A DNA stretch of 64,000 nt, from assembly GCF_001548375.1 (NCBI RefSeq), contig NZ_AP017295.1, positions 620,001 to 684,000 of the forward strand. Reading direction: 5' to 3'. Positions within the stretch are counted from its first letter, which is position 1; each line of letters begins with the position of its first letter. The notes beneath the pieces were generated by a model that was not told where the DNA came from, searched no databases, and saw nothing but the letters and a program-made list of their open reading frames with translations. Source of the stretch: Nostoc sp. NIES-3756. Lineage in GTDB: Bacteria > Cyanobacteriota > Cyanobacteriia > Cyanobacteriales > Nostocaceae. Positions 36,167 through 44,392 of the stretch are shown piece by piece. Made by a program: the position numbers and the translations under genes.

Positions 36167-36502
36167 ATGGCAAAAATCCAATTTTCTAGGGGAATAGACG
36201 AAGATGCAATTCCAGATGTACGCTTGACGCGATCGCGTAGTGGTGATAGTGGTACTGCAACATTTGTTTTTATCAATCCTAAAGCTTTAGATCAAGCTAC
36301 TACTGATGATATTACTGGAATGTACCTCATCGACGAAGAAGGGGAACTCATCACCCGCGAAGTTAAAGCTAGATTTGTCAACGGTAGACCGGAAGCATTA
36401 GAAGCTATTTACTTAATGAAATCCAGTGAAGAATGGGATCGTTTCCTTCGCTTTATGCAGCGTTACGCAAAAGAAAACGGTTTGGATTTCAGTAAATCTT
36501 AA
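36167..36502 (+). CDS. psb28: photosystem II assembly protein Psb28
   Basis: A 111-residue soluble protein that matches Psb28 over its full length. It starts [20 protein letters not shown] and includes [29 protein letters not shown] and [13 protein letters not shown]. Psb28 binds the CP47-containing photosystem II intermediate on the cytoplasmic side and assists assembly and repair. Start and length agree with the family. It appears to be a single-gene unit with about 180 bases of upstream sequence. Confidence 0.95.
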   Translation: MAKIQFSRGIDEDAIPDVRLTRSRSGDSGTATFVFINPKALDQATTDDITGMYLIDEEGELITREVKARFVNGRPEALEAIYLMKSSEEWDRFLRFMQRYAKENGLDFSKS

Positions 36503-36592
36503 AGGGTCATTAGTCAATAGTCCACAGTCAACAGTCAACAGTCAAAACAGTTCTGGACTATTGACTTGTCCCCAGAAAAATGAATTGTAATA

Positions 36593-37102
36593 ATGGTACA
36601 AAAACCTCATCCCGATGAGCCTGGAGTAACGGTCAATTGTGCAGTTGTCACCGTTAGCGATACCCGTACCCCAGAAATTGATAAAAGCGGTCAACTGATT
36701 CAACAGTTATTATCGGACACAAATCATACTGTAGTAGCTTACGCCATTATTCCTGATGAACCAACACAAATCCAAGCAAAGATAGAAATCCTGAGCCAAA
36801 AGGGTAATTTGGATGCGGTGATTTTTAATGGTGGTACAGGTATCGCACCCAGAGATAATACATATGATGCTATAGAAAAACTGCTAGAAAAGACCTTACC
36901 TGGATTTGGTGAGATATTTAGATATTTAAGTTATCAAGAAATTGGCTCACGAGCGATCGCTTCTCGTGCAGTTGCAGGCGTATACAAAAATAAATTAATT
37001 TTCTCGCTTCCTGGTTCCAGTAATGCAGTGCGCTTAGGAATGGAAAAGCTCATTTTGCCAGAACTGGCTCATTTAGTAACCCAAATGCGTAAATGCTTGT
37101 AG
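36593..37102 (+). CDS. moaB: molybdenum cofactor biosynthesis protein B
   Basis: A 169-residue protein of the MoaB/MogA family. The molybdopterin-binding loop is FNGGTGIAPRDNTYDAIEKL, and the later FSLPGSSNAVRLGMEKL segment is also conserved. MoaB-type proteins adenylylate molybdopterin or support its maturation for enzymes such as nitrate reductase. The gene follows psb28 by about 90 bases on the same strand but is separated from it by a heptamer repeat (GTCAACA type). Its TAG stop codon lies inside a GTAGTAAGGACTTTAGTCC palindrome. Confidence 0.92.
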   Translation: MVQKPHPDEPGVTVNCAVVTVSDTRTPEIDKSGQLIQQLLSDTNHTVVAYAIIPDEPTQIQAKIEILSQKGNLDAVIFNGGTGIAPRDNTYDAIEKLLEKTLPGFGEIFRYLSYQEIGSRAIASRAVAGVYKNKLIFSLPGSSNAVRLGMEKLILPELAHLVTQMRKCL

Positions 37103-37150
37103 TAAGGACTTTAGTCCTTAATTCTCCAGTACTAAAGCGCTTACTACAAA
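37098..37150. repeat. GTAGTAAGGACTTTAGTCC palindrome, copy 1
   Basis: TTGTAGTAAGGACTTTAGTC at the left and TACTAAAGCGCTTACTACAA at the right make an imperfect inverted repeat between the converging moaB and glutaredoxin genes. Relatives lie at 37936-37990 and 54565-54700. Confidence 0.75.
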
Positions 37151-37156
37151 CAAAAA

Positions 37157-37480
37157 CTAAGAAGCTAAAGCAACTTCCACCAATTCCTGTAACTCACCTT
37201 TTTGGTAAAGTTCAATCAGAATATCGGAACCACCGATAAACTCACCATTGATATAAACTTGGGGAATTGTAGGCCAGTTGGAATACTCTTTAATACCTTG
37301 ACGAATTTCGTAGTCATCTAAAACATTGACAGTTTCAAAAGGAACACCCAAGGTATTGAGAATCTGCACCACATTGTTGGAAAAACCACACTGAGGCATC
37401 AATTTGGTTCCCTTCATGAAAACCATAATCTTATTTTCTTTTATTAAATTATTGATTCTCTCTGTAACTTCCTGTGTCAT
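37157..37480 (-). CDS. grxD: monothiol glutaredoxin (CGFS type, Grx4-like)
   Basis: A 107-residue thioredoxin-fold protein with the active-site motif CGFS in [14 protein letters not shown], preceded by MVFMKGT. The glutathione-binding segments [18 protein letters not shown] are also present. CGFS glutaredoxins bind a [2Fe-2S] cluster as dimers and hand it on, usually with BolA partners. A BolA gene lies upstream on the same strand (37627-37866), supporting that partnership. The spacer between them carries a 38-base palindrome embedded in TTAGTCA heptamers. The start agrees with family length. Confidence 0.95.
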   Translation of the reverse strand: MTQEVTERINNLIKENKIMVFMKGTKLMPQCGFSNNVVQILNTLGVPFETVNVLDDYEIRQGIKEYSNWPTIPQVYINGEFIGGSDILIELYQKGELQELVEVALAS

Positions 37481-37526
37481 GGCTGTTATACGTCCTAGTT
37501 TTTGATTAGTTATTAGTCATCTCTGA

Positions 37527-37564
37527 CAAAGTTCTGTTCGGAGTAAACCTCTGCTCAGACTTTG
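37527..37564. repeat. 38-bp palindrome CAAAGT...ACTTTG, copy 1
   Basis: A nested inverted repeat starts CAAAGTTCTG, has a CGGAG/CTCTG centre and ends CAGACTTTG. TTAGTCA heptamers flank it on both sides. A near-identical 38-base copy lies at 44188-44225. Confidence 0.8.
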
Positions 37565-37626
37565 CGCTTAGTCATTAGTCATCAGTCATTAGTCATTACC
37601 TTGGACTCTTGACTATGGACTATGGA

Positions 37627-37866
37627 CTATGGACTATCGGGAGTGTATGTTTTCAATGCTAAAGCGTGAATGGCTTCGGTGGACATAGCTTGCTGCAATG
37701 CACCATAAACTAACTGATGCTGCTGCACAAGTCTCTTACCTACAAACTGCGATGAGACCACTGTCACCTGATAATGGTCGCCGCCACCAGTCAAGTCTTG
37801 CACCTGAACCTTCGCGTCTGGCAATGCCACCTTGATCATTGCCTCAACCTGCTCCGGAGTAATCAT
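37627..37866 (-). CDS. bolA: BolA family protein
   Basis: A 79-residue protein with the BolA fold: [20 protein letters not shown] and the conserved helix [19 protein letters not shown], followed by [11 protein letters not shown]. The invariant His of the signature supports cluster binding with CGFS glutaredoxins, the gene for which lies just downstream on the same strand. Together they would act in iron-sulfur cluster trafficking or iron sensing. The length is normal for the short BolA/IbaG group. Confidence 0.93.
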   Translation of the reverse strand: MITPEQVEAMIKVALPDAKVQVQDLTGGGDHYQVTVVSSQFVGKRLVQQHQLVYGALQQAMSTEAIHALALKTYTPDSP

Positions 37867-37935
37867 CGCAATTCCTGAAAAAACTTACTGTCCTTTCTAT
37901 TATTAACAGATTTGACTCCTTACAACCACAGCGTT

Positions 37936-37990
37936 CGTAGTAAGGACTTTAGTCCTGCTTTTATCTTTGAGGACTAAAGTCCTCACTACT
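37936..37990. repeat. GTAGTAAGGACTTTAGTCC palindrome, copy 2
   Basis: CGTAGTAAGGACTTTAGTCC and GGACTAAAGTCCTCACTACT form a nearly perfect stem. The TAG stop codon of the FemAB-like gene (37986-37988) lies inside its right arm. Confidence 0.8.
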
Positions 37991-39158
37991 GACTAAAAGG
38001 CAACTCTGCATTGATTGCAGCAATTTCCTGTTCTTCTAGTTGATTCACTTCAGTAATGTAGGGGCGGAGAATTTGCCCTAAACGACTATTATAAAAGCGA
38101 TGCAGACTGTAATTATGTACAGCCGGAAAACCGCGACGTTTTTTGTGCCGTCCGCCAGCACCGGGATCAAATATTTGAATCCCATTAGCGATCGCCCACT
38201 CAATTGGTGCATAATAACAAGCATCAAAGTGTAAGCAATCGATTTCCTGAAAGCTTCCCCAATAGCGACCATATAAGCGATCGCCTTTATACAAACAAAA
38301 AGACATTCCTAGCGGCTGACGGGGGTCTTGCTCATGATAAGCCGCAAAAAACACCACCCGATGACGATAATCGTGGTGTAACTGCTCAAAAAACCGCTTT
38401 GTTAAATACTTACTACCCCACCAACCAAACTTGTCACAGGTATCAGCATAAAACTGGTACATCAAAGGGAATAAAGACTTAGAAATCTCCTCACCCACTA
38501 CTGGTTGCAGTTGTAAACCAGCCTTTTCCACAGCTTTGCGTTCCCGCTTTATATTCCGACGCTGATTAGCATTGAACATCTTCAAGTAATCATCAAACGT
38601 CTCAAATCCTGAATTTTCCCAAACAAAACTATGATGTAACCAAGTTGTAAAACCTTGTCGTTCTAATACTGGTCGCCATTCTGGGTCAACATAGAGAAAA
38701 TGGCAACTAGAAATATGATGCTTCACACAAAAAGCATCAATCTCATGCACCATCATTGCCGTAATTTCTTCTTCATCTTCCCCATTAGCAATCAAAAACC
38801 GATAACCTTCAGCCGGGGTAAATGGAGTCATACCCAGAAGTTTAGGATAATACTGTACCCCAATACGTTCTGCTAATTCTGCCCATTGGTGGTCAAAAAC
38901 AAACTCACCGTAACTATGCCCTTTAATATACAGTGGAGCCGCAGCAATCAGCGTCCTATCACGCCACAGCGTCAAGTGATTAGGTAGCCAACCAGTTTTC
39001 GCCGTAGCACTTTGGGAAGTTTCCAAATTATGCAGCCAATCCCACTCTAAAAAGGGAGTTTTTAAAGGTAGCGCCAAAGCATCCCAAGCATCTTGGGGTA
39101 CTTCAGCGATTTTATTAATCCAAACGCTGGAATATCGAGGCTTGAGTTGTTCAACCAT
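37986..39158 (-). CDS. FemAB/GNAT-like acyltransferase (DUF482 type)
   Basis: A 390-residue protein of the peptidogalycan-biosynthesis/DUF482 group with a FemAB-like acetyltransferase fold. Characteristic segments are FNANQRRNIKRERKAVEKAG, CDKFGWWGSKYLTKRFFEQL, LYGRYWGSFQEIDCLHFDAC, and FDPGAGGRHKKRRGFPAV near the end. Such proteins transfer acyl or aminoacyl groups; the true substrate is unknown. It starts at an ATG about 100 bases from a small mobile insertion (39261-39424), which may affect its promoter. The last codon and stop overlap a palindromic repeat. Confidence 0.85.
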   Translation of the reverse strand: MVEQLKPRYSSVWINKIAEVPQDAWDALALPLKTPFLEWDWLHNLETSQSATAKTGWLPNHLTLWRDRTLIAAAPLYIKGHSYGEFVFDHQWAELAERIGVQYYPKLLGMTPFTPAEGYRFLIANGEDEEEITAMMVHEIDAFCVKHHISSCHFLYVDPEWRPVLERQGFTTWLHHSFVWENSGFETFDDYLKMFNANQRRNIKRERKAVEKAGLQLQPVVGEEISKSLFPLMYQFYADTCDKFGWWGSKYLTKRFFEQLHHDYRHRVVFFAAYHEQDPRQPLGMSFCLYKGDRLYGRYWGSFQEIDCLHFDACYYAPIEWAIANGIQIFDPGAGGRHKKRRGFPAVHNYSLHRFYNSRLGQILRPYITEVNQLEEQEIAAINAELPFSQ

Positions 39159-39166
39159 ATTTGGGG

Positions 39167-39203
39167 AGTAGAGAGTGGGGAGATGGGGAGTGGGGGAGAT
39201 GAG
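39167..39203. repeat. purine-rich GGGGAG array
   Basis: Units of GGGGAGTA, GAGTGGGGAG and GATGGGGAG lie upstream of the FemAB-like gene. They are of the same type as at 5345-5406. Confidence 0.7.
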
Positions 39204-39249
39204 GGATCTGGTTTTTCACTGGATCTAGAAAACCCCTCTCCAAACCTCT

Positions 39250-39435
39250 CCCCTACAAGGCTACAGTGTACACACAAGTCTGATCAAGTTGCCTCACAGC
39301 GTTTCGATCCCCCCTAACCCCCCTTAAAAAGAGGGGAACTTTCTTAAAGTCCCCCTTAAAAAGGGGGATTTAGGGGGATCAAACCATATTCTGCATCTAG
39401 CATAGAGATGTGTGTACACGGTAGCCCCTACAAGG
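39250..39435. mobile_element. probable MITE with 11-bp direct repeats
   Basis: The insert at 39261-39424 (164 bp) is bounded by terminal inverted repeats CTACAGTGTACACACA and TGTGTGTACACGGTAG, 15 of 16 matching when one is reversed. It is flanked by the direct repeat CCCCTACAAGG (39250-39260 and 39425-39435), which looks like a target duplication. The interior carries a second palindrome built from GATCCCCC and GGGGGATC with CTTAAAAAG runs (39307-39384). It has no coding capacity, so a transposase must have acted in trans. Confidence 0.7.
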
Positions 39436-39529
39436 AGAGAGGCTTTGATTTCTCCCCCTTCCCTACTAAGGAATGGAGTTGGGGGGATAGGTTTTGCGTT
39501 AGCTTTTCCATATGACGTGAAAAGTCAGA

Positions 39530-40986
39530 ATAACCCTCTTCTGTCACTTTCCGGATATAATGAATAGAAGAAAGGAAAGATAAAACTCTACAAGGTAAGT
39601 AGAGCAATGGATGTAGAATTACAAATCCTGAAACATCTGCCAAGGGATGCCCAGCCAACAGTTGCGCTCGTAGATGAATATTGTGCAGAGTACAAAGACC
39701 TGTTTAAAGAAGTAAGAAATTATGAATGCTTCAAATATTTGCATTTAGGGATAATTTCGCCAATAAAAAGAAAATCACTACCAGAAATAGCCAAAGTAGT
39801 AAGTATAAACTCGGCACAATCATTACATCATTTTATGGCTAATTCAGATTGGTCAGTAAAGAAATTAAAGAACCGAAGATTAAAGAAGTTAAAGAGAGCA
39901 TTAAATGGTCAGGCGATAACCGTAGTAATAGATGAAACGGGAGATAGGAAAAAAGGTAAAAAGACAGATTATGTAGCAAGACAATATCTAGGAAGCGTAG
40001 GAAAAGTAGATAATGGAATAGTGACAGTCAATGCCTATGGAGTTTATGACAATATAACATTTCCATTATGTTTCAAAGTATTTAAACCGAAGGGGACGCT
40101 CAAAGAAGGAGATAAATATAAAACCAAAATAGAATTAGCGTCAGAAATTATTACAGAATTAATTAATCAGGGATTTAATATTGAATTGGTACTAGCGGAT
40201 AGTTTGTATGGTGAAAGTAGCGAATTCATTAAAAAACTAAATGAATATGAATTAGCTTATGTTGTAGCAATTAGAAGTAATCATGGAGTCTGGCTGCCAG
40301 CGTCGCAGAGCGTTAGAGCTAATAAGTGGTGCAAATTTGAGAGAACATTTAGTAATCAAAAATCTGAAACTAGATACATTCGAGAGATAGTTTATGGTAA
40401 AAGAAGAGCCATAACATACTGGGAAATAACTACTGACCCAGAAACAATGCCGGAAAATTCTACAACATTTATCATGACGAATCTTCAAGGGGATCTCAAG
40501 AAAACTTTAGGCGACCTATATGGATTAAGAACATGGGTAGAATATGGATTTCGGCAGTGTAAACAAGAATTAGGCTGGACAGATTATCGATTGACTAATT
40601 TCCAACATATTGAGAAATGGTGGGAGATTATTTTCTGTGTTTACACCATGATTAGCTTAAATTCTCCAGCTTTTTTAGCTTTAACTCAAAAGAGTGAAAT
40701 TACACCACAGATAAAACAAACTAGCTCTGCCGATTTTTCTCATCATCAGCAATGGAATCATGGTTGTGGATGGAAGAATACTTTAAATAATTTTCGTCTA
40801 ATTGTCCAACCGCTTTTACTATTTTGGTTAGTTTATCCCTGGATAAATATTTTTCCTAATTCCAATTTATTTCTAGGTTTCAATCATTTAATTAACGCAA
40901 TGAATCAATTTAAACCCTTTTACGCTTCTGGATAATTTTACTTGTTTACTATTTTCTCTCTACGGAAAGTGACAGAAGAGGGATAA
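39530..40986 (+). mobile_element. IS701-like insertion sequence with ATAA target duplication
   Basis: Perfect 20-bp terminal inverted repeats, CCCTCTTCTGTCACTTTCCG at 39534-39553 and its complement at 40963-40982, enclose a single transposase gene. The element is 1449 bp. The 4-bp direct repeat ATAA (39530-39533 and 40983-40986) marks the insertion. The intact ends, duplication and reading frame suggest recent activity. It lies about 370 bases from the FemAB-like gene start, beyond the MITE, and interrupts no recognised gene. Confidence 0.88.
39607..40935 (+). CDS. IS701/IS4-type DDE transposase
   Basis: A 442-residue transposase. The N-terminal part has LGIISPIKRKSLPEIAKVV and LHHFMANSDW. 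The catalytic core starts with AITVVIDETGDRKKGKKTDY (first Asp) and continues with NIELVLADSLYGESSEF (second Asp). The later helix has RTWVEYGFRQCKQELGWTDY, whose Glu is the likely third catalytic residue. The pattern fits the IS701 branch of IS4-like elements. The frame is complete and lies between intact inverted repeats. Low GC content and an abundance of AAA/AAT codons set it apart from neighbouring genes, consistent with transfer. Confidence 0.92.
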   Translation: MDVELQILKHLPRDAQPTVALVDEYCAEYKDLFKEVRNYECFKYLHLGIISPIKRKSLPEIAKVVSINSAQSLHHFMANSDWSVKKLKNRRLKKLKRALNGQAITVVIDETGDRKKGKKTDYVARQYLGSVGKVDNGIVTVNAYGVYDNITFPLCFKVFKPKGTLKEGDKYKTKIELASEIITELINQGFNIELVLADSLYGESSEFIKKLNEYELAYVVAIRSNHGVWLPASQSVRANKWCKFERTFSNQKSETRYIREIVYGKRRAITYWEITTDPETMPENSTTFIMTNLQGDLKKTLGDLYGLRTWVEYGFRQCKQELGWTDYRLTNFQHIEKWWEIIFCVYTMISLNSPAFLALTQKSEITPQIKQTSSADFSHHQQWNHGCGWKNTLNNFRLIVQPLLLFWLVYPWINIFPNSNLFLGFNHLINAMNQFKPFYASG

Positions 40987-41088
40987 GGGAGAGGAGGAAG
41001 AACTAATAACTATGGACTATGGACTTTTGACTAATGACTAATTTAATCTATCTGCTGTTGTAGTTGATAGTGGCGGAAAACTTCTTGT

Positions 41089-41793
41089 TCAACACCCAGC
41101 ACTCCCCACTCCCCTTTTTACTCGATAGTGCAGGAACACTTCGTCTTCGACTTGTTTGACTTCTAAAAGTTGAAGATGAGGGGCGACTTGTGCTAGAAAT
41201 CCCCTACCATCTACTGGGGTGGGTGCATTTACGCCACCTAAAATCAACGGACACACTGTCAGCCAAAGTTCGTCTATTAAATCAGCCTCCAGCATCGAAG
41301 CTACTAATGCACCCCCACCCAATACAACCAAGCGTGTTATTTGTAGAGATGTCAGGTGCTGTAGAACTGCTGTAGTGTTTATTTCCCCTGTTGGGGTTTC
41401 AAAAACTAAAATATGCTCAAATTCTGAGCGTCCTTGCCAAGCGTTTTTCCCTGATGTCGTTGTCACTAACCAGCGCTTAATAGGCTGTTGGAAAAATCTA
41501 ATTTCCGGATTGAGGCTAGCAGAATGTGTAATAACTATATGAATCGGTTGGTCTGACTTGCCGTCTTGTCGGCGATGTTGCAGTAGGAGTGTATCTGATA
41601 CAGTCATTGTTGTACCATAGGCTCGGAGTGTTCCAGCGCCTATAAAAACGGCATCAGCAGCAGCAATTTGTTGTTCTAAGTGTGATTTGTCCACACCAGT
41701 ACCAAATCGAGCAGGCGATCGCTTAAAATCTCCTATCTTTCCATCTACACTCATTGCCAAAACTACTGTTGTATGAGGACGTTGTTGCACCAT
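41089..41793 (-). CDS. RibD C-terminal (pyrimidine reductase) family protein
   Basis: A 234-residue protein of the RibD_C / dihydrofolate-reductase-like fold. It starts RPHTTVVLAMSVDGKIGDF, continues with ADAVFIGAGTLRAYGTTM, and ends with RLVVLGGGALVASMLEADLI and ELWLTVCPLILGG. Family members reduce the ribosyl group of a pyrimidine intermediate in riboflavin synthesis using NADPH. No deaminase domain is present, so it is a stand-alone reductase whose exact substrate is uncertain. Confidence 0.88.
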   Translation of the reverse strand: MVQQRPHTTVVLAMSVDGKIGDFKRSPARFGTGVDKSHLEQQIAAADAVFIGAGTLRAYGTTMTVSDTLLLQHRRQDGKSDQPIHIVITHSASLNPEIRFFQQPIKRWLVTTTSGKNAWQGRSEFEHILVFETPTGEINTTAVLQHLTSLQITRLVVLGGGALVASMLEADLIDELWLTVCPLILGGVNAPTPVDGRGFLAQVAPHLQLLEVKQVEDEVFLHYRVKRGVGSAGC

Positions 41794-42113
41794 GAGGTTG
41801 GTTTGATAGTCTCGATTTTCTACTTAACTAGCAAATGAGGGCAGAAACAAAAATATCATAGCCTTGAGTCAGATCCCAAATTACCCATCAACCTTTTCAA
41901 CTCTACCTATCAGTGTGGGGTTAAATGCAGTATGATTTGCTATTCCATAAATTTACGTAAAATTTTGTATATTACATTGCATTTTATATATTAGACTTTT
42001 GATAATTTAAACTCTTGATAACAAATTTATGATAACTTCATAAATGTCTCCTTTAGCTAGTTTAATTGCCTGTGTTTTCTGTTGTGATTTGCAGTTGCGA
42101 AGTGAGACACTAG
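41794..42113. other. divergent spacer
   Basis: 320 AT-rich bases lie between the RibD-like gene and the sensor kinase gene, which are divergent. No ORF or repeat stands out. Confidence 0.5.
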
Positions 42114-44156
42114 ATGCGTATTAACGGTCAATCGTCATTTAGACGTATTTTAGTAACAAGGATTTTGCTGCTGTTTGTCCCAGTATTATTTATTGGACAA
42201 ATTGTTGCCTTAAATAAGGCACGCTCTAGCTTACTCAAAACTGCTCGGCAAAACCTGACAGAAAGTGCTGTTATGAGAGGAGAGAGGATACTAGGTGCGA
42301 TCGCCACTCTCAAAACGAGTATACTAACTGCCAGCCACACAACTGTTCTACAATCAGGTACATCCGAGGAAAAAGAAGCATTTTTAATGCAGTTAGCACA
42401 ATCACTACCTAACTACATTCAGTGCTTGCACTTAACCAGTGTGGAGAATGGTGAAATCATCGCTAGTAGCTGCGGTCAAAAAGAAATTATTCAAATTGGG
42501 CCACCTGTTGCTAATGATGGCGTAGAAATTAGAAGCGTTCCACCCCCAAAACCTGGAACTACCGGGCCACGCAACCCCGAAGACCAATTACAATTATTAC
42601 TCACCACTTCTGTATACAATAACTCTGGGAAATTACTGTATACATTAAACCTTGAATCATCATTATATAAACAGACTCGTAATCAACCAGGCTCACTAGC
42701 AGGTTCCACGATAGTAATTGCCGAAGACGGGACGATATTAGCTCACCCATTACCTGATTTAATGGGAACTAATATTAAAGAACACTCAGATGCAAAGCAA
42801 GTACAAAGCATTATCAATAATGCAATTGGTGGACGTAACGAACCGATAAATTTAATCTTTCAAAAAACCAAAGAATTAGTAGCAGGTTATACAGTAGTTA
42901 CTAATCCCATTACAGCGCAGCCGCAGCAAAAATGGATCATCATGTCCGTGACCACTGTAGATAATGCGCTACTTGGGTTAGAGGAAATCAAACTCATTCT
43001 CATTGTGTTAACAGTTGGTCTAATTGGTGCAAGTTTAGCAGCATCATTGTATCTGGGGCCTTACTTAGCTGGGCCTGTGGAAGAATTACGCGACTATGCT
43101 TTAAATATTCATAGCCACCACGCCGCCAGACCAGTACCCCATAACTTCCAAATTCGGGAATTTAATCAACTAGCACAAGCACTAGACCAAATGGTTGATA
43201 GACTCAAAGCTTGGGCAGAAGAAATAGAAACTTCCTGGAAAGAAGCCAAACATGCTAATCAAATTAAAAGTCAGTTTTTAGCTACAACCTCTCACGAATT
43301 ACGCAATCCCTTAAACATTATTATCAACTGTGTACGTTTAGTTAAAGATGGTTTGTGTGATAACAGAGAAGAAGAACTTGAATTTCTTCAACGTGCTGAT
43401 GAAACAGCCATACACTTATTAGGAATAATTAACGACTTGCTGGATATTTCTAAGATTGAAGCAGGAAAACTTTCTGTGGTTATGCAGCCTTTAGACTTAA
43501 GACAAATACTCTTAGAAGTCATCAATATACAATCAGTCAATGTTCAACACAAAGGCTTACAGCTAAAAACTGACTTAGGTACAGAACAAATCCCTGTTAA
43601 AGCAGATGCAGCTAAACTCAAACAAGTATTAATTAATATTATTGGTAATGCCACAAAATTTACTGATGAAGGTGGTATTACGATTATGACATCGATTAAA
43701 ACTCTAATTGATGGCATATCACACGTAACAGTTAGTATTAAAGATACAGGTTTGGGTATTGAACCATCTCAACAACACAAACTATTTCGTCCCTTCGTAA
43801 TGGTAAATGGTAGCAGCACCCGCAAATTTGAGGGTACAGGTTTGGGTTTAGCAATTTCGCGTAACTTAATTGAACTGATGGGAGGTACTATCACTCTAGA
43901 GAGTGCGGGAATAAATCAAGGCACTACAGTTCAGATTACTTTGCCAATTATTGATTCTTCTTTATTAGCTATATCAATCACAGAGAATAATAGCAAAAAC
44001 CCAAAACTTTTAACTGGTAGTGAAGGAATTAAAGACACGAACTCTTTGTCTGCTAATTATACAAAATCAGTCATTTTAGAATCTAATGGAAATCAAGAAT
44101 ACTCAGAGTTACAGCCATTAGAAAAAAACTGTGAAGTTAGTCTTTATTGTAATTAG
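42114..44156 (+). CDS. membrane sensor histidine kinase (CACHE-HAMP-HisKA-HATPase)
   Basis: A 680-residue sensor kinase. The first helix (about 14-30) is followed by an extracytoplasmic CACHE-like region (to about 285) and a second helix (about 293-315). A HAMP domain (YLAGPVEELRDYALNIHSHH), HisKA with the phospho-His in TSHELRNPLNIIINCVRLVK, and HATPase_c complete the core; the last has N-box INIIGNATKF and G-boxes DTGLGIEP and GTGLGLAISRN. A Ser/Asn-rich tail of about 60 residues ends the protein. It has no receiver domain and no response regulator gene beside it, so its partner lies elsewhere. The signal is unknown. Confidence 0.9.
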   Translation: MRINGQSSFRRILVTRILLLFVPVLFIGQIVALNKARSSLLKTARQNLTESAVMRGERILGAIATLKTSILTASHTTVLQSGTSEEKEAFLMQLAQSLPNYIQCLHLTSVENGEIIASSCGQKEIIQIGPPVANDGVEIRSVPPPKPGTTGPRNPEDQLQLLLTTSVYNNSGKLLYTLNLESSLYKQTRNQPGSLAGSTIVIAEDGTILAHPLPDLMGTNIKEHSDAKQVQSIINNAIGGRNEPINLIFQKTKELVAGYTVVTNPITAQPQQKWIIMSVTTVDNALLGLEEIKLILIVLTVGLIGASLAASLYLGPYLAGPVEELRDYALNIHSHHAARPVPHNFQIREFNQLAQALDQMVDRLKAWAEEIETSWKEAKHANQIKSQFLATTSHELRNPLNIIINCVRLVKDGLCDNREEELEFLQRADETAIHLLGIINDLLDISKIEAGKLSVVMQPLDLRQILLEVINIQSVNVQHKGLQLKTDLGTEQIPVKADAAKLKQVLINIIGNATKFTDEGGITIMTSIKTLIDGISHVTVSIKDTGLGIEPSQQHKLFRPFVMVNGSSTRKFEGTGLGLAISRNLIELMGGTITLESAGINQGTTVQITLPIIDSSLLAISITENNSKNPKLLTGSEGIKDTNSLSANYTKSVILESNGNQEYSELQPLEKNCEVSLYCN

Positions 44157-44187
44157 TCATTGGTCATTAGTTATTAGTCATCTCTTA

Positions 44188-44225
44188 CAAAGTTCTGTTC
44201 GGAGGAAACCTCCGCTCAGACTTTG
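44188..44225. repeat. 38-bp palindrome CAAAGT...ACTTTG, copy 2
   Basis: CAAAGTTCTGTT, then CGGAGG AAA CCTCCG, then CAGACTTTG form a long nested hairpin. TTAGTCA-type heptamers flank it. It is nearly identical to 37527-37564. Confidence 0.8.
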
Positions 44226-44355
44226 CGCTTAGTCCATAGTCAAGTTCCCTCTTGTTTACCTTGTCTCTCTAGCTTCTATTTAAGAAGAATAATACTAATC
44301 CTGCAAAATTCAGACATAGATAAAAACTCCTAAACCCTTGCCAAATCAGGATTTG

Positions 44356-44392
44356 CTAATTTTGAATTTTGAATTTTGAATTTTGAATTGGT
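44356..44392. repeat. GAATTTT heptamer array at a gene end
   Basis: About four copies of TGAATTT lie in tandem and overlap the last codons of the oxidoreductase gene. Confidence 0.75.
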
